Shown: one piece after another, positions 1-11,732 of the stretch
Numbering within the stretch: the first letter of the stretch is position 1
How the letters are laid out: each line of letters begins with the position of its first letter
Origin: Isoetes taiwanensis
Lineage: Eukaryota; Streptophyta; Lycopodiopsida; Isoetales; Isoetaceae
DNA length: 64,000 nt
Assembly: GCA_021234155.1 (NCBI GenBank)
Contig: JAJEKV010000001.1
Location: 19,606,558 to 19,670,557 of the forward strand
Direction: 5' to 3'
The notes under the pieces: generated by a model
Seen by the model: the letters and a program-made list of their open reading frames with translations, nothing else
Databases searched by the model: none
Told to the model about the DNA's origin: nothing
Position numbers and translations under genes: made by a program

Positions 1-220
1 CGCATCCTCTCCTCCTTGCTATCCCCCTTTGGTTCCCTCCTGACCCTCTTCACATATGTATATTTCCTTTTCCTCTTGAATTGCTTCTCAACATCAGCTT
101 CCAAGCACTCAACTTCTAAGTCATCCTGTTCGAGAGCAGCTCGAGCTTGTAAATGTTGTGAAACTGTCCTACCATCATGAAGCAAAACATCATGGGTCTC
201 CCAGGTTACTAGACTGTTAG

Positions 221-859
221 CTAGAGGCCTCTCAAAGACAAGCATGACATGACTGATATTTTGGTTTCCGTTGGATCTATTATGTTACCCATCGAAAGCC
301 CGACCTTTGATACACCCAAGAACTCATCATCTATAGCATCCTGAGGATCACTAAAGACTATATTCGCCTCTGAATATTTAGATCCAATGCAGGAGTGAAG
401 AATGTAGCATGGCAAACCTAGTAGATGCGTTTGCGGAGTAGTAGATCGTCTCATCTTCAGGCTTAAACAACCTGAGACCAAGACGGGCAACTAGATTCTC
501 ATGACCTCCAATCTCCTCTACTATCTCGTCTTCTTCATTTGTTGCTGTGTTGCTTGGTTCACCAAAGTGAGCAGTGAAACTGATGTCCGTGAACTCTTGG
601 CGGATGGTGGACTACTAGATGAATCCTCTTCTGAAGAGGGCAAATTGAGGGATCTCGAAGACGTATCTTTACTTGAGGGGCACTCAATATATTTTACATC
701 CCTCTTAGGCCACTGAATGAATGTGCCTACTGCTTCACCAATGTTATCTGCCCCTCCGCAGGGGACTGGAAGCTCCGTCGATGGGATCATGGACTCCGTG
801 ACCTCAATTGCTACATTTAAAGGATCTATTTCCTTCCCATGAAGAGTGGTTCTATTCAA
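221..859 (-). pseudogene. Relic of plant transposon-associated (DUF8039-like) protein
   Basis: The upper part (859 down to 521) reads as a conserved-looking peptide with LHGKEIDP, a Pro/Cys/Gly turn, then GEAVGTFIQWPKRDV. This pattern (LHG-x-x-L, a hydrophobic strand, GEAV-x-x-F-x-x-W-x-x-R) is what I remember of the DUF8039 domain in proteins linked to plant En/Spm (CACTA) transposons; the assignment is from memory. A Ser/Glu-rich linker follows. Below about 540 the coding-like reading moves to another frame (EIVEEIGGHENLVARLGLRL, about 530 to 420) and then back to the frame of the 490-221 stretch, so at least two frameshifts or several stops break it. No start or splice sites could be placed. 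It is best seen as a dead piece of a DNA transposon, not a host gene. Confidence 0.35.
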
Positions 860-989
860 AATATGGCCCCGGGCAACAATTGTCCTTCCGACGAATAGGT
901 TGTACAGGGGAAAATTGAACCTGTTTCAATCAAGCAAGGCGACACTTTTTAGAATATATGAATTAGACGAAAAATAAGCAATAAACAAG

Positions 990-1350
990 CAAAAATGGCG
1001 CCATTTAGTACAAAAGAATAAATTTTGGTCTAAATTTGGAGCTAAATGGCGCCATGGCGTCATTTGGTCGAAACGGTGAACACTTGGAACAAACGGCGCC
1101 ATGGCACATTCATAGGTGTGAATTTGGAACAAATGGCGCCATGGCGCCATTTGATCCAAGTGCACCATTTCGACCAAATGGCGCCATGGCTCCATTTGGC
1201 TCCAAATTTACACCATTTCGAACGTGCACCATTTTCAACCGAATGGCGCTATGGCGCCATTTAGACCAATACACCATTTTCGTGGTGTATTTGGAACAGA
1301 ATGGCGCCCTGGCGCCATTTGATCCAAGTGGGTGCCATGGGGCGATTTGG
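990..1350. repeat. Array of ATGGCGCCAT palindromes
   Basis: The perfect 10-bp palindrome ATGGCGCCAT and one-base variants recur about a dozen times, often back to back as ATGGCGCCATGGCGCCAT, spaced by short A/T-rich stretches such as ttgatccaag and acaccattttcg. Every frame on both strands is open across it, which explains several spurious reading frames. The same word recurs at about 1768, 3640-3720, 5500-5545, 46565 and 48488, so it is dispersed as well as clustered. Function unknown. Confidence 0.85.
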
Positions 1351-1860
1351 CTTAGCTCCATCACAAAATCTACACGAGGTGCCTATCTTATACATTCTTG
1401 CTCCCATTGCTGTATATGTGTCAATAAGAGCAGGCATGCATAACATGGGAACCCCATGCCAACTTTGCAATTGAAACCAAGGTTCTTAGTGTCCTAGCAG
1501 TATGAATGTCAGCATTTAAACACACTATACACATGGCAGCAATAGAACATAATTCCTACCAGAAATAGTGGACTTACTTGATATTAGATAGATCCATAGT
1601 GGTATGTACTGGAGCAGTAGATGGAACAGGAAAAACAAGCTGATCCCAGCAGATGAATTCACAGAGAACTGAGCACCAAGAAGAAAGCGCCAAGAATCAC
1701 CTGGGATTTCTGTGAGCGCCAAGAAGAAAGCGCCTGACAGCACGCATGCGCCTTGCAAAGTTTCTGCCATGGCGCCATTTGCTTAGTTGTCTAGTCTGCC
1801 TGCTTGTTCCAACCAGAGTTATTGATGCCTCTTTGTTACTGATGCCTCTTTGTTGCAGCT

Positions 1861-4800
1861 ATGTTACGTCCAGAAACACAATTTCAATCCGACCAGACTA
1901 TCATGCTGACAGACAGGAACTGGTGCATGGAAATAATGCGGGTGAGCCCCTCCACTGCTACAGGCTCGAAAGGAGACTTCAGAAGAGAGCTCTGCCTGCT
2001 TATAAAGGAGACAACCCCTGAATCAGCCGGAATTTACCAGCCGGGTATCTTGGTCAACATGAGGATGGTTACCAAGAGCGGTCGCGATGATTGGATCCGG
2101 GTGGTCTGTGAGGATACTATGCAGCAGAGAATAATTGTCTACTATGTGGACTGGAAGTTTTATGATCCCACTGTAATGTCTGCTAGTATTGCAAATGTAG
2201 CTGGTTCGGTGAAGAAGCAAGATTGGGCGCTGCCATCATACAACAGCTTTGAAGAAGCTGACATCCAGGGTCCACAAGAAATCTTGAGAGGCTTTATGAT
2301 TCTTCGCAATCGTATGAACGAGTCGAAAAACTCGCCTTCATTCGTTGTCAAGGTATTAGCCCAACAGAAACTACCCGTCATTGTGGACACGGCCTGGCTA
2401 AAAACAGTTAGCAGGAAGAAGACACGACAAACTAAGGAGGCAGCTGCAGCTGCAGCCGAAAAAGACTCCTCATTTGCTACTGAGGATGTTGGCCAGGAAA
2501 CTGAGGAAGCAAAGGCGGCGGGCAAGAGGAATGTTAAGGGAAAGGATCACGAAGATCCTGAGAAGGAAAAGAAAGAAAAGAGGGAAAAGAAAGAAAAGAA
2601 GGAAAGGAAGGAAAAGAAAGAGAAGGAAAAGAAAGACAAGTAAAGGGGCGGGAAAGGGCAGAAGGAAGGAAAGGCGGGACAGGAAAAGGAGGGAAAGGAA
2701 GGGGAGCCAGAGGAAATGGAAGGGAAAAAGAAGAAGAAGAAGCACAGGCTAGAGACCTCTGAGAAGGAGAGGACACCTAAAAAAACAAAGGAGAGAGACT
2801 CGGACTCCAAGTCCAAGTCCAAGTCCAAGAGGGAAAGAGAGGAGCGACGAGCAGGCCAGAAGTGGTGGTGAAGTTCCTCCAAGCCCATCACATATCCAGG
2901 ATTCTGCGGGCTCACCGGCCAAAAGGGTGACCATTTAGAAGCCAAAGCGTAAGTTTACATTAAGAATAGCTCAGCACTTGCTCGAGGTGCCTGCAAATCT
3001 TAAGGTGGAAAGATCAGAAGAGGAGAAGACGACAGAGAACACGTTACAGAAGATCTTTGACCACCGCCATCTTTTTCCTCTGGGCATCACATTTATAAAA
3101 CGAATAAACGTGTTCAGCCTAGTTCAAGGGCCTGCAAATCTGACATCTAGGCCAAGAAATATGGAGCACGTGAAGACCTTAGTGGAATCCTTTCAAAGAG
3201 ACCCACATCCAGTGTTTACTCCTGCGGACGTGATTCCATTCAATCCCCTCACAAAGAAACTGCACCCTTGGAAAACTGAGGATGACCTCATGGGGATGCA
3301 CTATTATATAGTGAATGGCAATCACTTAGTTATGGCTGCTCAGCTTGTATGTAGAAGACTCGGCACAGCAAAGTCCCAAGAGCAAATGTCAAAGATTTAT
3401 CTTGAACGGAATTGCGGAGTCTTATCTGGGACAGTCAACGAGCAAGAATGCCTGCAGCTCAGTTGTGAAGTCAATGATATCGCTGCCAAGACTATCTTCA
3501 AGGAGCCTTACATTGATAAAATAACCCACCTGCGGCAACAATATGCTCTTTGCGGGAAGCTTGATCCATCGGGACGCGGGCAATCACACTCAGAACCATA
3601 CAAGGTACATCGTGTTTTAATTTTCTGCAAGACACGAAATGGCGACGTGGCGCCATTTCCTCACGAAATGGCGCCAAGGCGCTATTTCATCACCAAATGG
3701 CGCCACGACGCCATTTCATAATCATTTGCATTCAAGACTAACTTCTTGTTGTTTCCAGCGTTATCTGGCTTTGGCTGAAGTTACCATGCGTGGTAAGCAA
3801 CCGAAAGATTTCAACCAGTGGGTCTTCATGCCAGAGGATATTTTTCAGCTATTCATGTCCCTATGGAACTTGTGGAAATCTTGCAAGATAATACATAATA
3901 AGGGACAAACTATTACCTGTAACTGAGCAATGTGACTACTTCAGTCAGACCTACCTGAGGTGCATGAGGGGTCTCGACTATGAAGACTGTCGGATTTTGT
4001 TCCAGGAAGTGCTGGATGGGAAGACCTTCGTCAAGGTCACCAGTGATTATACAGGTAAGCAGTTCTTCAAGACAAGGGCAAAGACACTACGATAAGGATA
4101 ATTTTCCAAAGAAGTTCACATCCTTCACTGATCTCAGTACTGCCGTGGCGGGTTTCGAGGATACCGACTTGATTTCCATGGCCACCTTGCATAGTAAGTG
4201 GGTTGAAGTTGGAGTGACCAAGGAAGGAGTTTTCGGTAACGTGCCACCTGCCTTGACAAGATTTATACGCAATGCTGTCTTGCAGAGAGAGGATACTGAA
4301 GACTTCCGTTGCGAAGTTGAACTAACAGACAGCAGGGGGCAAGTTGTTTGCACTCCTGTACCAGCATCCTTGATAGCCCTGGACACTAGAGGCATAACAT
4401 CAATGTGGGACAAAACCACACTATCTAACTTCTTTAATACAGCTGTAAAGAACACCACAGCTGATTCTTTCTGGATAGTGTGCTTTGCAAGGCCAGAGCA
4501 TAACTTTTTGATTTCATCTGTGTTGAATAATCTGGATTCCAGATCCAGAGTTTTTATTGGCATGTATGAGGACGAATACAAGAATCCGCCTGCCCCAGGA
4601 GTTCAGGAGGTCCATGCATTAGTGTACGCCACAAAAATTTAGGCCACTGCAGGTCATCCAAATTATGTAATTGACCTCAGATTCCCGTTTGCCGATCATC
4701 CTCAAGAACTGCCACCAGTTCCAGTACCTAACGAAGAAGACGCAGACGGGGAGACCGAGGCTATGGCCGGGAAGCTCTGCAACAGCAGATTCAGGTACAG

Positions 4801-5317
4801 CTGGCAAGGCATGCCAGGGGACATAATCATGAGAAACCAGCTGGGGCCTGCCACATGCTCCTACCTCGTGCAGAAAATGGTACTGCCAGGAACAAGGGTG
4901 TTTGATTACTTCTCCTGTGGTTTGTTTGGCCGGGCTTCATTGATGAATAAGAGCTTTTGCATTGTGTTCGAAAGTGACCCGGTTAAGCAGCAGTGCCTAC
5001 ATGGCATTCTTGGTAGGCTTGACCGCCTACTGAATCCTATCATCGCAGCAGTTCCTGTGACAGAGAGACAAGGTGCTATTGTTGAAGAAGCTGTAGATCC
5101 ACCAAATCCAGAGATGCCTTAAGCTCCACCCGATGTGGACTATGATGTGATCAAGGACACACAATTCAATCTGGACATTCTTGATGATCCCAATTTCACT
5201 GCCACAGGGTTCGAGAGCTTTCAGAGAGATCCTATGGGTGCTTCTTCTAGCCATGGCACTGGCGATGCGGAACCTGATCCTGCTGTGGAACCTGATCCTG
5301 ATGCGGCGGAACCCTGA
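1861..5317 (+). pseudogene. Decayed ParB-like / DNA methyltransferase-like fusion gene
   Basis: Joined pieces give one long protein. Part 1 (1861-2640) is an unrecognised domain of about 200 residues followed by Ala and Lys/Glu-rich tracts running to about 2860. Part 2 (about 2940-3604, continuing 3759-3860) contains YYIVNGNHLVMAAQL, which resembles the ParB/sulfiredoxin box (I-x-G-x-H-R-x-x-A), with Leu in place of Arg. Part 3 (about 4080-5120) ends in GTRVFDYFSCGLFGRASLMN followed by a hydrophobic strand and ESDP. That matches the SAM-binding end of beta-class N6A/N4C methyltransferases (VLDPFxGSGTT...GRxxxGIExDP), with a variant FxxG loop. An intron at 3605-3758 joins two exons in phase 0. 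In-frame stops lie at 2641 (TAA), 2936 (TAG), 4640 (TAG) and 5120 (TAA), with frameshifts near 2850, 3890 and 4080; TGA at 5315-5317 is the natural end. A splice-acceptor-like ttgttgcag just before 1861 suggests an upstream exon. Domain names are inferred from motifs; the continuity of one frame family is seen directly. Confidence 0.6.
3605..3758 (+). other. Intron of the ParB/MTase-like gene, carrying the palindrome repeat
   Basis: The donor is CAAG|GTACAT and the acceptor TTGTTTCCAG|CG. Removing the 154 nt joins codons AAG (Lys) and CGT (Arg) in phase 0 and restores a continuous reading (…SEPYK-RYLALAEV…). The middle of the intron (about 3638-3720) consists of three or four nAAATGGCGCC… units, the same word that forms the array at 990-1350. 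Confidence 0.7.
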
Positions 5318-8039
5318 ATTTTGTGTGATTATAATGTAAATTGTACAATAATATTTTTGTAAACAGACTCTCTCTTCCGAGTCCTTGCCTGTTGTGGCAA
5401 CTTTTTTGATATGCAAATCTATGAATTTGGAAATTTTAACTAATTTTGTGATGTTATGTTTCTTTAGCTTCATTATATGCACTGTTAGTATTTTTAATGG
5501 CGCCAATAAATGACACTTTAGATGCATTTTTTTTCTAAATGGCGCCATAATTGCTCAAAAAATTGGCATAAAATGAACTAAAAAGGATTTCCGTTCCTAA
5601 TTGGAATCACGAAATTTCTCATTTTAATGAAATTGTGCTTTTTCAAATGAAGTTGCAAATTAAGGATGGCATATACAAATACAAATCAATATAGCATTAA
5701 AACATAGAAGGAAAGGAAAACCAAGATTGCTCTCCCACTTACTCTGAAAATATACTGGACTAAACAATAGAGCAGCGTAGCCATCATATATATATTTACA
5801 AAAGAGCAGCAATTTATGCATGATAGGTTCAAGTCGGCATGCAACATAATCGGAAAACCAAGTAATGAATGTAGTCAGCAGTATATATTTTCCTCCATAA
5901 GCACCTGAGCTCCAGATATACCATTTATTTATGCCTCAGATATGAAGCAAAGATTATAACATGTGTAGTTTGCACACAAATGCATCTAAAACCTTTAAGA
6001 TAGAAGAGTACCTTGAGGTTGCATCATCATAGGATTTTAGCATTACATTCCTGCAGAAACATTGAAATTAAAAAGAAATCAAATTTCAACCTACCCTAGT
6101 TGAAGATGAAGATGCTGGCATGTGACAACGGGGATGATTTTAGAAGCCAACCTAAAACAACTGTGGCAATCATGGCATACATGCATTTGAAAGTAGATAT
6201 TATTTCATATATATGTGCAATCTTCACACATGTTTTTTGAGCATTCTGCAAATACCTTTAGTTGATTAAACACGGGATTTCACACATTACCAACCGAGTT
6301 TTAAGGCAATACACAATGCAGCTATGAGATAGAAAAATTGTGACCTTGAATAAAACATCTAAGCGGTAGCACCTCTGAACTGTGCAAAATGAAGATGCTC
6401 ATCTCGCACCTTTGAAACATTAAAAACAAACAAATTAATACTCTTGCCTTGGAAAACAATATGTGCAACATATTCTACTTCTTGCTAACGAAAGCAGTGC
6501 TATTTGACAAAGAAAATTCCTTAATGACGTCGTTGCTTCTGCCCAGAGTGTGGTCCATTAAATGAAAAGGAGACGCTTTCAAAACATTAGTAGAATGAAA
6601 TATGCAAAAGATACATTTTACCATTTGAAGTTAGGCAGCAGAATCAACAATTCTTGTCAAAATAAAATAGAGATAATCTGGACTGCATGACCATGGCATC
6701 TAGACTGCATGATTATCCTATTTGGCATTCAGTTAAAAAGATCTCAGCCGCTATAATCATTGAAGCATATCTTCACAATGAAATGCACATGGCCTTACAT
6801 GCATGCAATTTCATGGATGGTCTGATGAGTGCTCTAAGTATTTATACAACAACATCCCACATAGTTATGTGAATGCAAAGAGAAGCCCTTTGTGCTGTCA
6901 AAGAGTTCAGGAAGGAAACGGCCCAACAAATTTCCATTGTTGGAGAAAATCTATTCCTCCTCACATAATTTACCTGTTTTGTACTGTCAAAGAGTTTAGA
7001 AAGGAAACGATCCAAGCATAAAAATTATTTCCTGAGAAATCTTCTTCGAATTGCTGGGCTGTATGGAAGACTTACTCAGCTATTTCTAGCGGAAAATCTA
7101 TTTGGATGAATTGGCTTACAAATATGAGGTCCGTGAACTTTAATTATAGAATTCATAAATACAAAATCATGCTCACCTCTTGCAATTCATGTCCAGAAGC
7201 ACTGGATTTCTTTTAATCACCAGGTTGAACTCTGAATCTCCAATCCAATAACCAACCTACTACGCAGCATAAACCTAACCTCTGAATCTCCAATCTAATT
7301 GACGGCCTCCTGTGAGGATGCCAAGCAAAACCTAGAGAAACAAATAACAACAACAGGAGCAATACCTAAAATAACCAGTCCGCTAAGCATCTGCTTTATT
7401 GCTCATCATCTATGCGACCAAAGCAAGAAAGCAACAGCCTGATCCCAGCTCTCCACCACGGCACTGTAGCATTCCGATGATGTCAATGTTTCCCAACCGT
7501 CCAATATGTCACCTCACCAAAAAATGCCGATTTCGAAATCATAGTACAACCAAAATGCCCGATTTTTGGAGAACCAAAATCTTTTCCCGGTCGCCAAAAC
7601 CCTCAAAACCTTAGGAAATCAAATTAAAGGAAAGTTTTTGGGACCCCGGAGAAACTAAATTTAAACAATAGGATTTTTGTTTGTTTTAATGACCATTGAA
7701 GACACCCTTGCTAGTTGAGTTAGCAGTATTGTTCATTGTGAGAACATTAGATTCTCAGAAATCTAGAGGGATTCTCGTGGTCACTCTTAAGTAATAGACG
7801 TGTTGATAAAAGCACTAGAATTATAGGATTTTGGAAATCCAGTTGTAATTCTAGCGTAGGATTTTATTTGAATATGTCTAATACGACAGAGAGTACTGCT
7901 TTTCAAACCACTTGAGAAGTGGAAAAGCGTGAACTGAAAATTGTTTCAATACACGAGTTAGTTTGAAATTCTGCTCATCTTTAGTGGAAGATAGCGTCTA
8001 TTGAACAACAAGTCCATACTTTGGTAATTGAGGATTTTT
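5318..8039. other. Gene-poor A/T-rich stretch
   Basis: No coding region is supported. Two ATGGCGCC-type words lie at about 5500 and 5540, just after the pseudogene. The few reading frames here (for example 6687-6872 and 7399-7614) are short, of biased composition and without recognisable motifs. Confidence 0.6.
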
Positions 8040-8049
8040 TTTGAATTAT

Positions 8050-8546
8050 CGGGACAAAATGAATAAGGAATTATCAAGAATAATTATGTCCAGGTTCCAG
8101 CTAAGGGAGCTGTTCAATGTTGGAACGAGCTCGTTGCATATCATCAGTTGCAAGAAGTGCAACAAACTGGGGATTTAAGGGCATATGAGCAAGAACTTCG
8201 GAAGTTACTTGCTAGTGTTTCCCCTCCCCCAATGGACGATGAAATGCAGATTGCATATTTTGTGCATGGTATACAAGGTACTGCACTTAAGATGAAGCTT
8301 AAAAGGTTGCATCCAAAGGATTTGGATACTGCAATATTCTATGCTTGTATATGCAGTCCTAAAAGTTGCTTAAAAAGCGATGAACAATCGGGTTGTTCAG
8401 TTAACTTGGAAGGCCACACGTCTAGTGATGAAATAAGACATGTTGTCGGGTACTCCAAGGGAAAGGGCAGTATGAGCATAAAGAACGTTGTTTTGCAAAC
8501 AAGTCAAAGTATTTCTCAGTCTTACTATGTGAGAGGTTATACTTGA
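8050..8546 (+). pseudogene. LTR-retrotransposon gag fragment
   Basis: The reading AVQCWNELVAYHQLQEVQQT, then DLRAYEQELRKLL and MQIAYFVHGIQGTALKMKL followed by LHPKDLDTAI, has the features of retrotransposon Gag: helical, with W/L-rich spacing, a spoke of 'F-x-x-G-I' and a 'P-x-x-L-x-x-A' box. It begins without a clear start near 8050 and degrades after about 8400, with no zinc knuckle, protease or polymerase downstream. No LTRs could be paired around it. It is a short relic; the superfamily (gypsy is more likely) cannot be fixed. Confidence 0.55.
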
Positions 8547-9956
8547 TGCCATAGGGACGTTGTGGCTATATCTGACATTTATCAAAGGTTTTTAGTCATT
8601 ATTGTTTCTCGGCACCTCATTACATACCTATATCTTTTTGAGATACCTATACATTGGTTTCCTCTCAAGGCTTCTAAATGGTTGGCATTAGGTTGTTTCT
8701 CGGTCCACTCATTTTTAGTTATGCCTTGACCTCTAAGTGTTGAACCATGTTATTTCTGTCTGGCGTTATTCTTATTTCTTTCTCGGACCTATCCTTTACT
8801 GTTATGCCTCCAGGTTTCATAATAGGATCACAGTCCTCATTTCTCTGCCTCTTCTTCAGCATTCTTATCTGTATTGCACCGAAGTAGTTCTAGAAATGAC
8901 GTTTACCTTCGTTTCGTAGAATAGAAGGTAAACTAAGTTTTAGAAATACAGAGGTATTAGTAGTTAGTTTGTCTTTTTCCTTCTATCTTGTATTTAGATT
9001 CTTTCACGTTCCCTTCCTTCTTTATCAGCTCTCTTTGTACATCCATCCTTTTGCTTAGTGTCTGGCCCAACCCCCCACCCTTCTCCCAATTGTATGTTGT
9101 ATTTTGTGTAACTTACTTATTGTTGGGAGTCTAGTACTCAAGTGGAGGCCTTCGTGCCTAGCTGGGGCCCTCGTGCCTGCTAAAAGGCCCTCTGCCTGAG
9201 TAAGCCCCTAGTGGTTTTGGTTTTTGTTTCTTTTGTATGCAGGTACAATTAGTGAGCGCATTTTACACAGATTTGGATGAAGGTTGTGTTTTCTTACGCA
9301 CAAGACGAAGATTAATAGGGAAGGCATTTCGAATATAAATTTTGTAATTTCAACTTCATTGATGTTATGTAGATTTCACCCAACAAGGTTAGTCAGCATG
9401 AGGGTATCGACTCCATTATAATTTCTTTTGACCCTAGCATAGATTAGTGATACCATTATTGTCAGGGTTTTTTCTCGAAACCCGAAAGGGCGATCTATTT
9501 GAGGAGGAGCTTGTGTAGGTCAGTCAAAGATTGACGGTCATACAACGGTCCCCCTGATGGTTGAAAGCCACCACTTCACCCTCTTTAATTTCTTCTTCAA
9601 GTTCAGCTTGGGAATACATGGCCTCCATGCAAATGTTCATGGAGCAAAAAATGGTATCATTCTGCTGGCTTTTCCCCATGAACAACGCGGGAGCTCCAGG
9701 ACTAGATCTAGTAGCTACGAAGAAGTGGCCAAACAGCCCAACAAGTGCAAATGGGCCCTCAAACTTTCTCAGCATTTCGACCAAATTGAACGAATTATAG
9801 TTATAGTATTGAGGGGAGTCTTCACGGATCCAGTCTCTAGCACCAAGACTATTGAGAGTTGGAAAAGGAACAGATCCTGATCCTTGTCCTGCCACAGCCA
9901 GAGTTATAAACTGCCCATCACCGAATAGCATGCTCTCTTGGCTTCCGTTTTCCTCA

Positions 9957-10230
9957 GCAGGGTGAAAGCATGTTAGGGCCTACATAAAAATTACCTATAC
10001 TTTTTACATTGTTTTCGTTTAAAAATATTTGTATTTTAAAGTACCTAGACTACAAGATTGACTAAAAGAAATTGTGTTATGTTCAAGAGTAGTAGTACAT
10101 ACATGTTGTAAGGTACTTTGTGATGTCAAGAAGATGTTAAGAACTCAAATATATCATCATCTTTGACTACCCAGAGTATTTTCCAGGTAGTTTCCAAAAC
10201 ATGTAGGCCCTAACATGCTCTTACCCAGCA
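9957..10230. mobile_element. 266-bp MITE with 4-bp target duplication (AGCA)
   Basis: Inverted ends GGGTGAAAGCATGTTAGGGC (9961 onward) and its near-complement ending at 10226 are flanked by AGCA on both sides (9957-9960 and 10227-10230). Removing the element and one AGCA restores the reading frame of the surrounding amidotransferase-like gene. The interior is A/T-rich without coding capacity. A second member is at 16390-16712. Confidence 0.85.
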
Positions 10231-10427
10231 ATCATTCCTATACTTCTGTTTTCGCTAAAAAATATTTCATTTTTGAAGCAGTCAACTGATCTCTGGGTTC
10301 GGTGCTTCGATCGGCTCCCGAAATTAAGTCCAGGAGCCGGGTTAAGCCCAAAGCGAACCCCGAAAATCGCCATCGGATTGATGAACCCGCCATCTTGGAT
10401 TGGCGTCTGCGGGTAATACCTCCAAGG

Positions 10428-11732
10428 TTCGCCCTGCCGAACCCAAACCGGGATTAGCCACCGCGGCGATGTCGGTCGCGATGGCATTTATTACCCCCTA
10501 CGGGTTCGCCCAAAGCGAAACCCACCGGGGACTTCTTCGGCGTGTCTTCCGGATGCGTCATCGGCATTTATTACCCCCTGCCGGGTTGGCCCAAGCGAAC
10601 CCACCGGCGGGGGGCTAGATATTTATGAGGCGTCATTGGTTGGCACGTGTACGGGCATTTACTACCCCCTGTCGGGTTAGCCGATCCTTATAACTTGGTT
10701 CCGAAATTGTGCTTGTACAGAGATCGTTGAATCCGGCAATGATTTTGATTTACATCCTAGCATCAATTCGTTCCGGCGTGAATTTTCCATCGACTTGTCC
10801 GATACTGCCTTCGAATTTTCAACCCCTGGAATTCGAGAGTTCGAATTTGAAACTCCTCGCCTGGTTCCGACGGCAGAGGACCTGATACAAAATGGGAAAT
10901 TTCTTGTGATTCATCTTCCTGCAGAAAACATATCCCAAAACAGGGCATCGGAACAGGGGACCCAAAAGAGAACGGGATTTGCAGAGCGTTTTAGAATGAA
11001 CAAGAACAAAAACTCAGCTACTGATACTACTGCGAAAAACTGCGGATGGAAACAGATTTTTGAGTTTAAGAAGCCCGAATTTTTGCCCAGATCCAGTTCG
11101 GCAAGAGAAGCGGAGAAACCCATTTCCGATCCATGGCTGCAAAGGGCAAGGTCTGATTCAAAAGCCATTTCGGGGTATATGAAGAGAAAGTCTTCAGAAG
11201 GCAAACAGCTTCAATCAGAAAGGGCAGGCAGGGTGTCTCCGGCGAGAATGGAATATCCTCGTTCAAGATCTAAAGACTCCGTTGCATCAACTCCGGCAGA
11301 TATGTGGCCAAATAAGCTCCAGAAATCAATGCAACAAGGTGGCCGGAGAGATGATTTGAAGAAGTTTTTGGAAAAGCCAAAAAATCATCAGTTAGGCATA
11401 CATCTTCCCCGCATTGGGTTCGCCCAAGCGAACCCGGCGGGGCCCCTCACGCTTGTACGGGTCCGGTACGATCTGACGGGTCCGGTCGATCTGACGCTGG
11501 CGTGGGTTCGCCCAAGCGAACCCGGTAGGGTCGCTGGTCCCACACGCTTGACTCCGGCCGCACGCCCGATCCTGCCACCTGACACTTAACCGCGGTTTGG
11601 GTTCGCCCAAGCGAACCCGGCAGCAATGCCACGCAGGCAATTGCGCCCGCGACCGTCCGCGAACCGCCATGCCACGTCCCCTGCGGGTTCGCCTGGGCGA
11701 ATTTTTGGGGTTCGCCTGGGCGAACCCGCTTG
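10428..11732. repeat. Dispersed 20-bp palindrome GGGTTCGCCCAAGCGAACCC
   Basis: Exact or near copies occur at about 10431, 10501, 10582, 11415, 11504, 11600, 11685 and 11707, mostly followed by GGC. The G/C-rich perfect inverted repeat would form a hairpin in RNA or single-stranded DNA. All copies lie inside the element at 10299-11770, on both sides of the captured gene fragment. Confidence 0.85.
10738..11397 (+). pseudogene. Captured fragment resembling a membrane-associated kinase regulator (MAKR-like)
   Basis: The open frame has no ATG start. It reads FEFETPRLVPTAEDLIQNGK then FLVIHLP, close in pattern to the 'DFEF...S.ADELFxxGxLLPLHLP' motif I recall from plant membrane-associated kinase regulator proteins, which are membrane-tethered inhibitors of receptor kinases. 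A long Ser/Lys/Arg-rich unstructured stretch follows, typical of that group. The frame stays open into the palindrome-rich right part of the element to 11589, where the composition becomes Pro/Gly/Arg and is no longer gene-like. The missing start and its position between inverted repeats mark it as a captured piece. The family call is from pattern memory only. Confidence 0.45.

Noticed and set aside
1036-1443. Overlapping open frames on both strands with APF/MAPW/WRH repeats
   Set aside because: Produced by the ATGGCGCCAT array, which has few stops in any frame.
2470-2945. Minus-strand Phe/Leu/Ser-rich open frames
   Set aside because: Complement of the Lys/Glu-rich linker; low complexity.
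4087-4581. Minus-strand open frame of 164 codons
   Set aside because: Shadow of the methyltransferase-like region on the plus strand.
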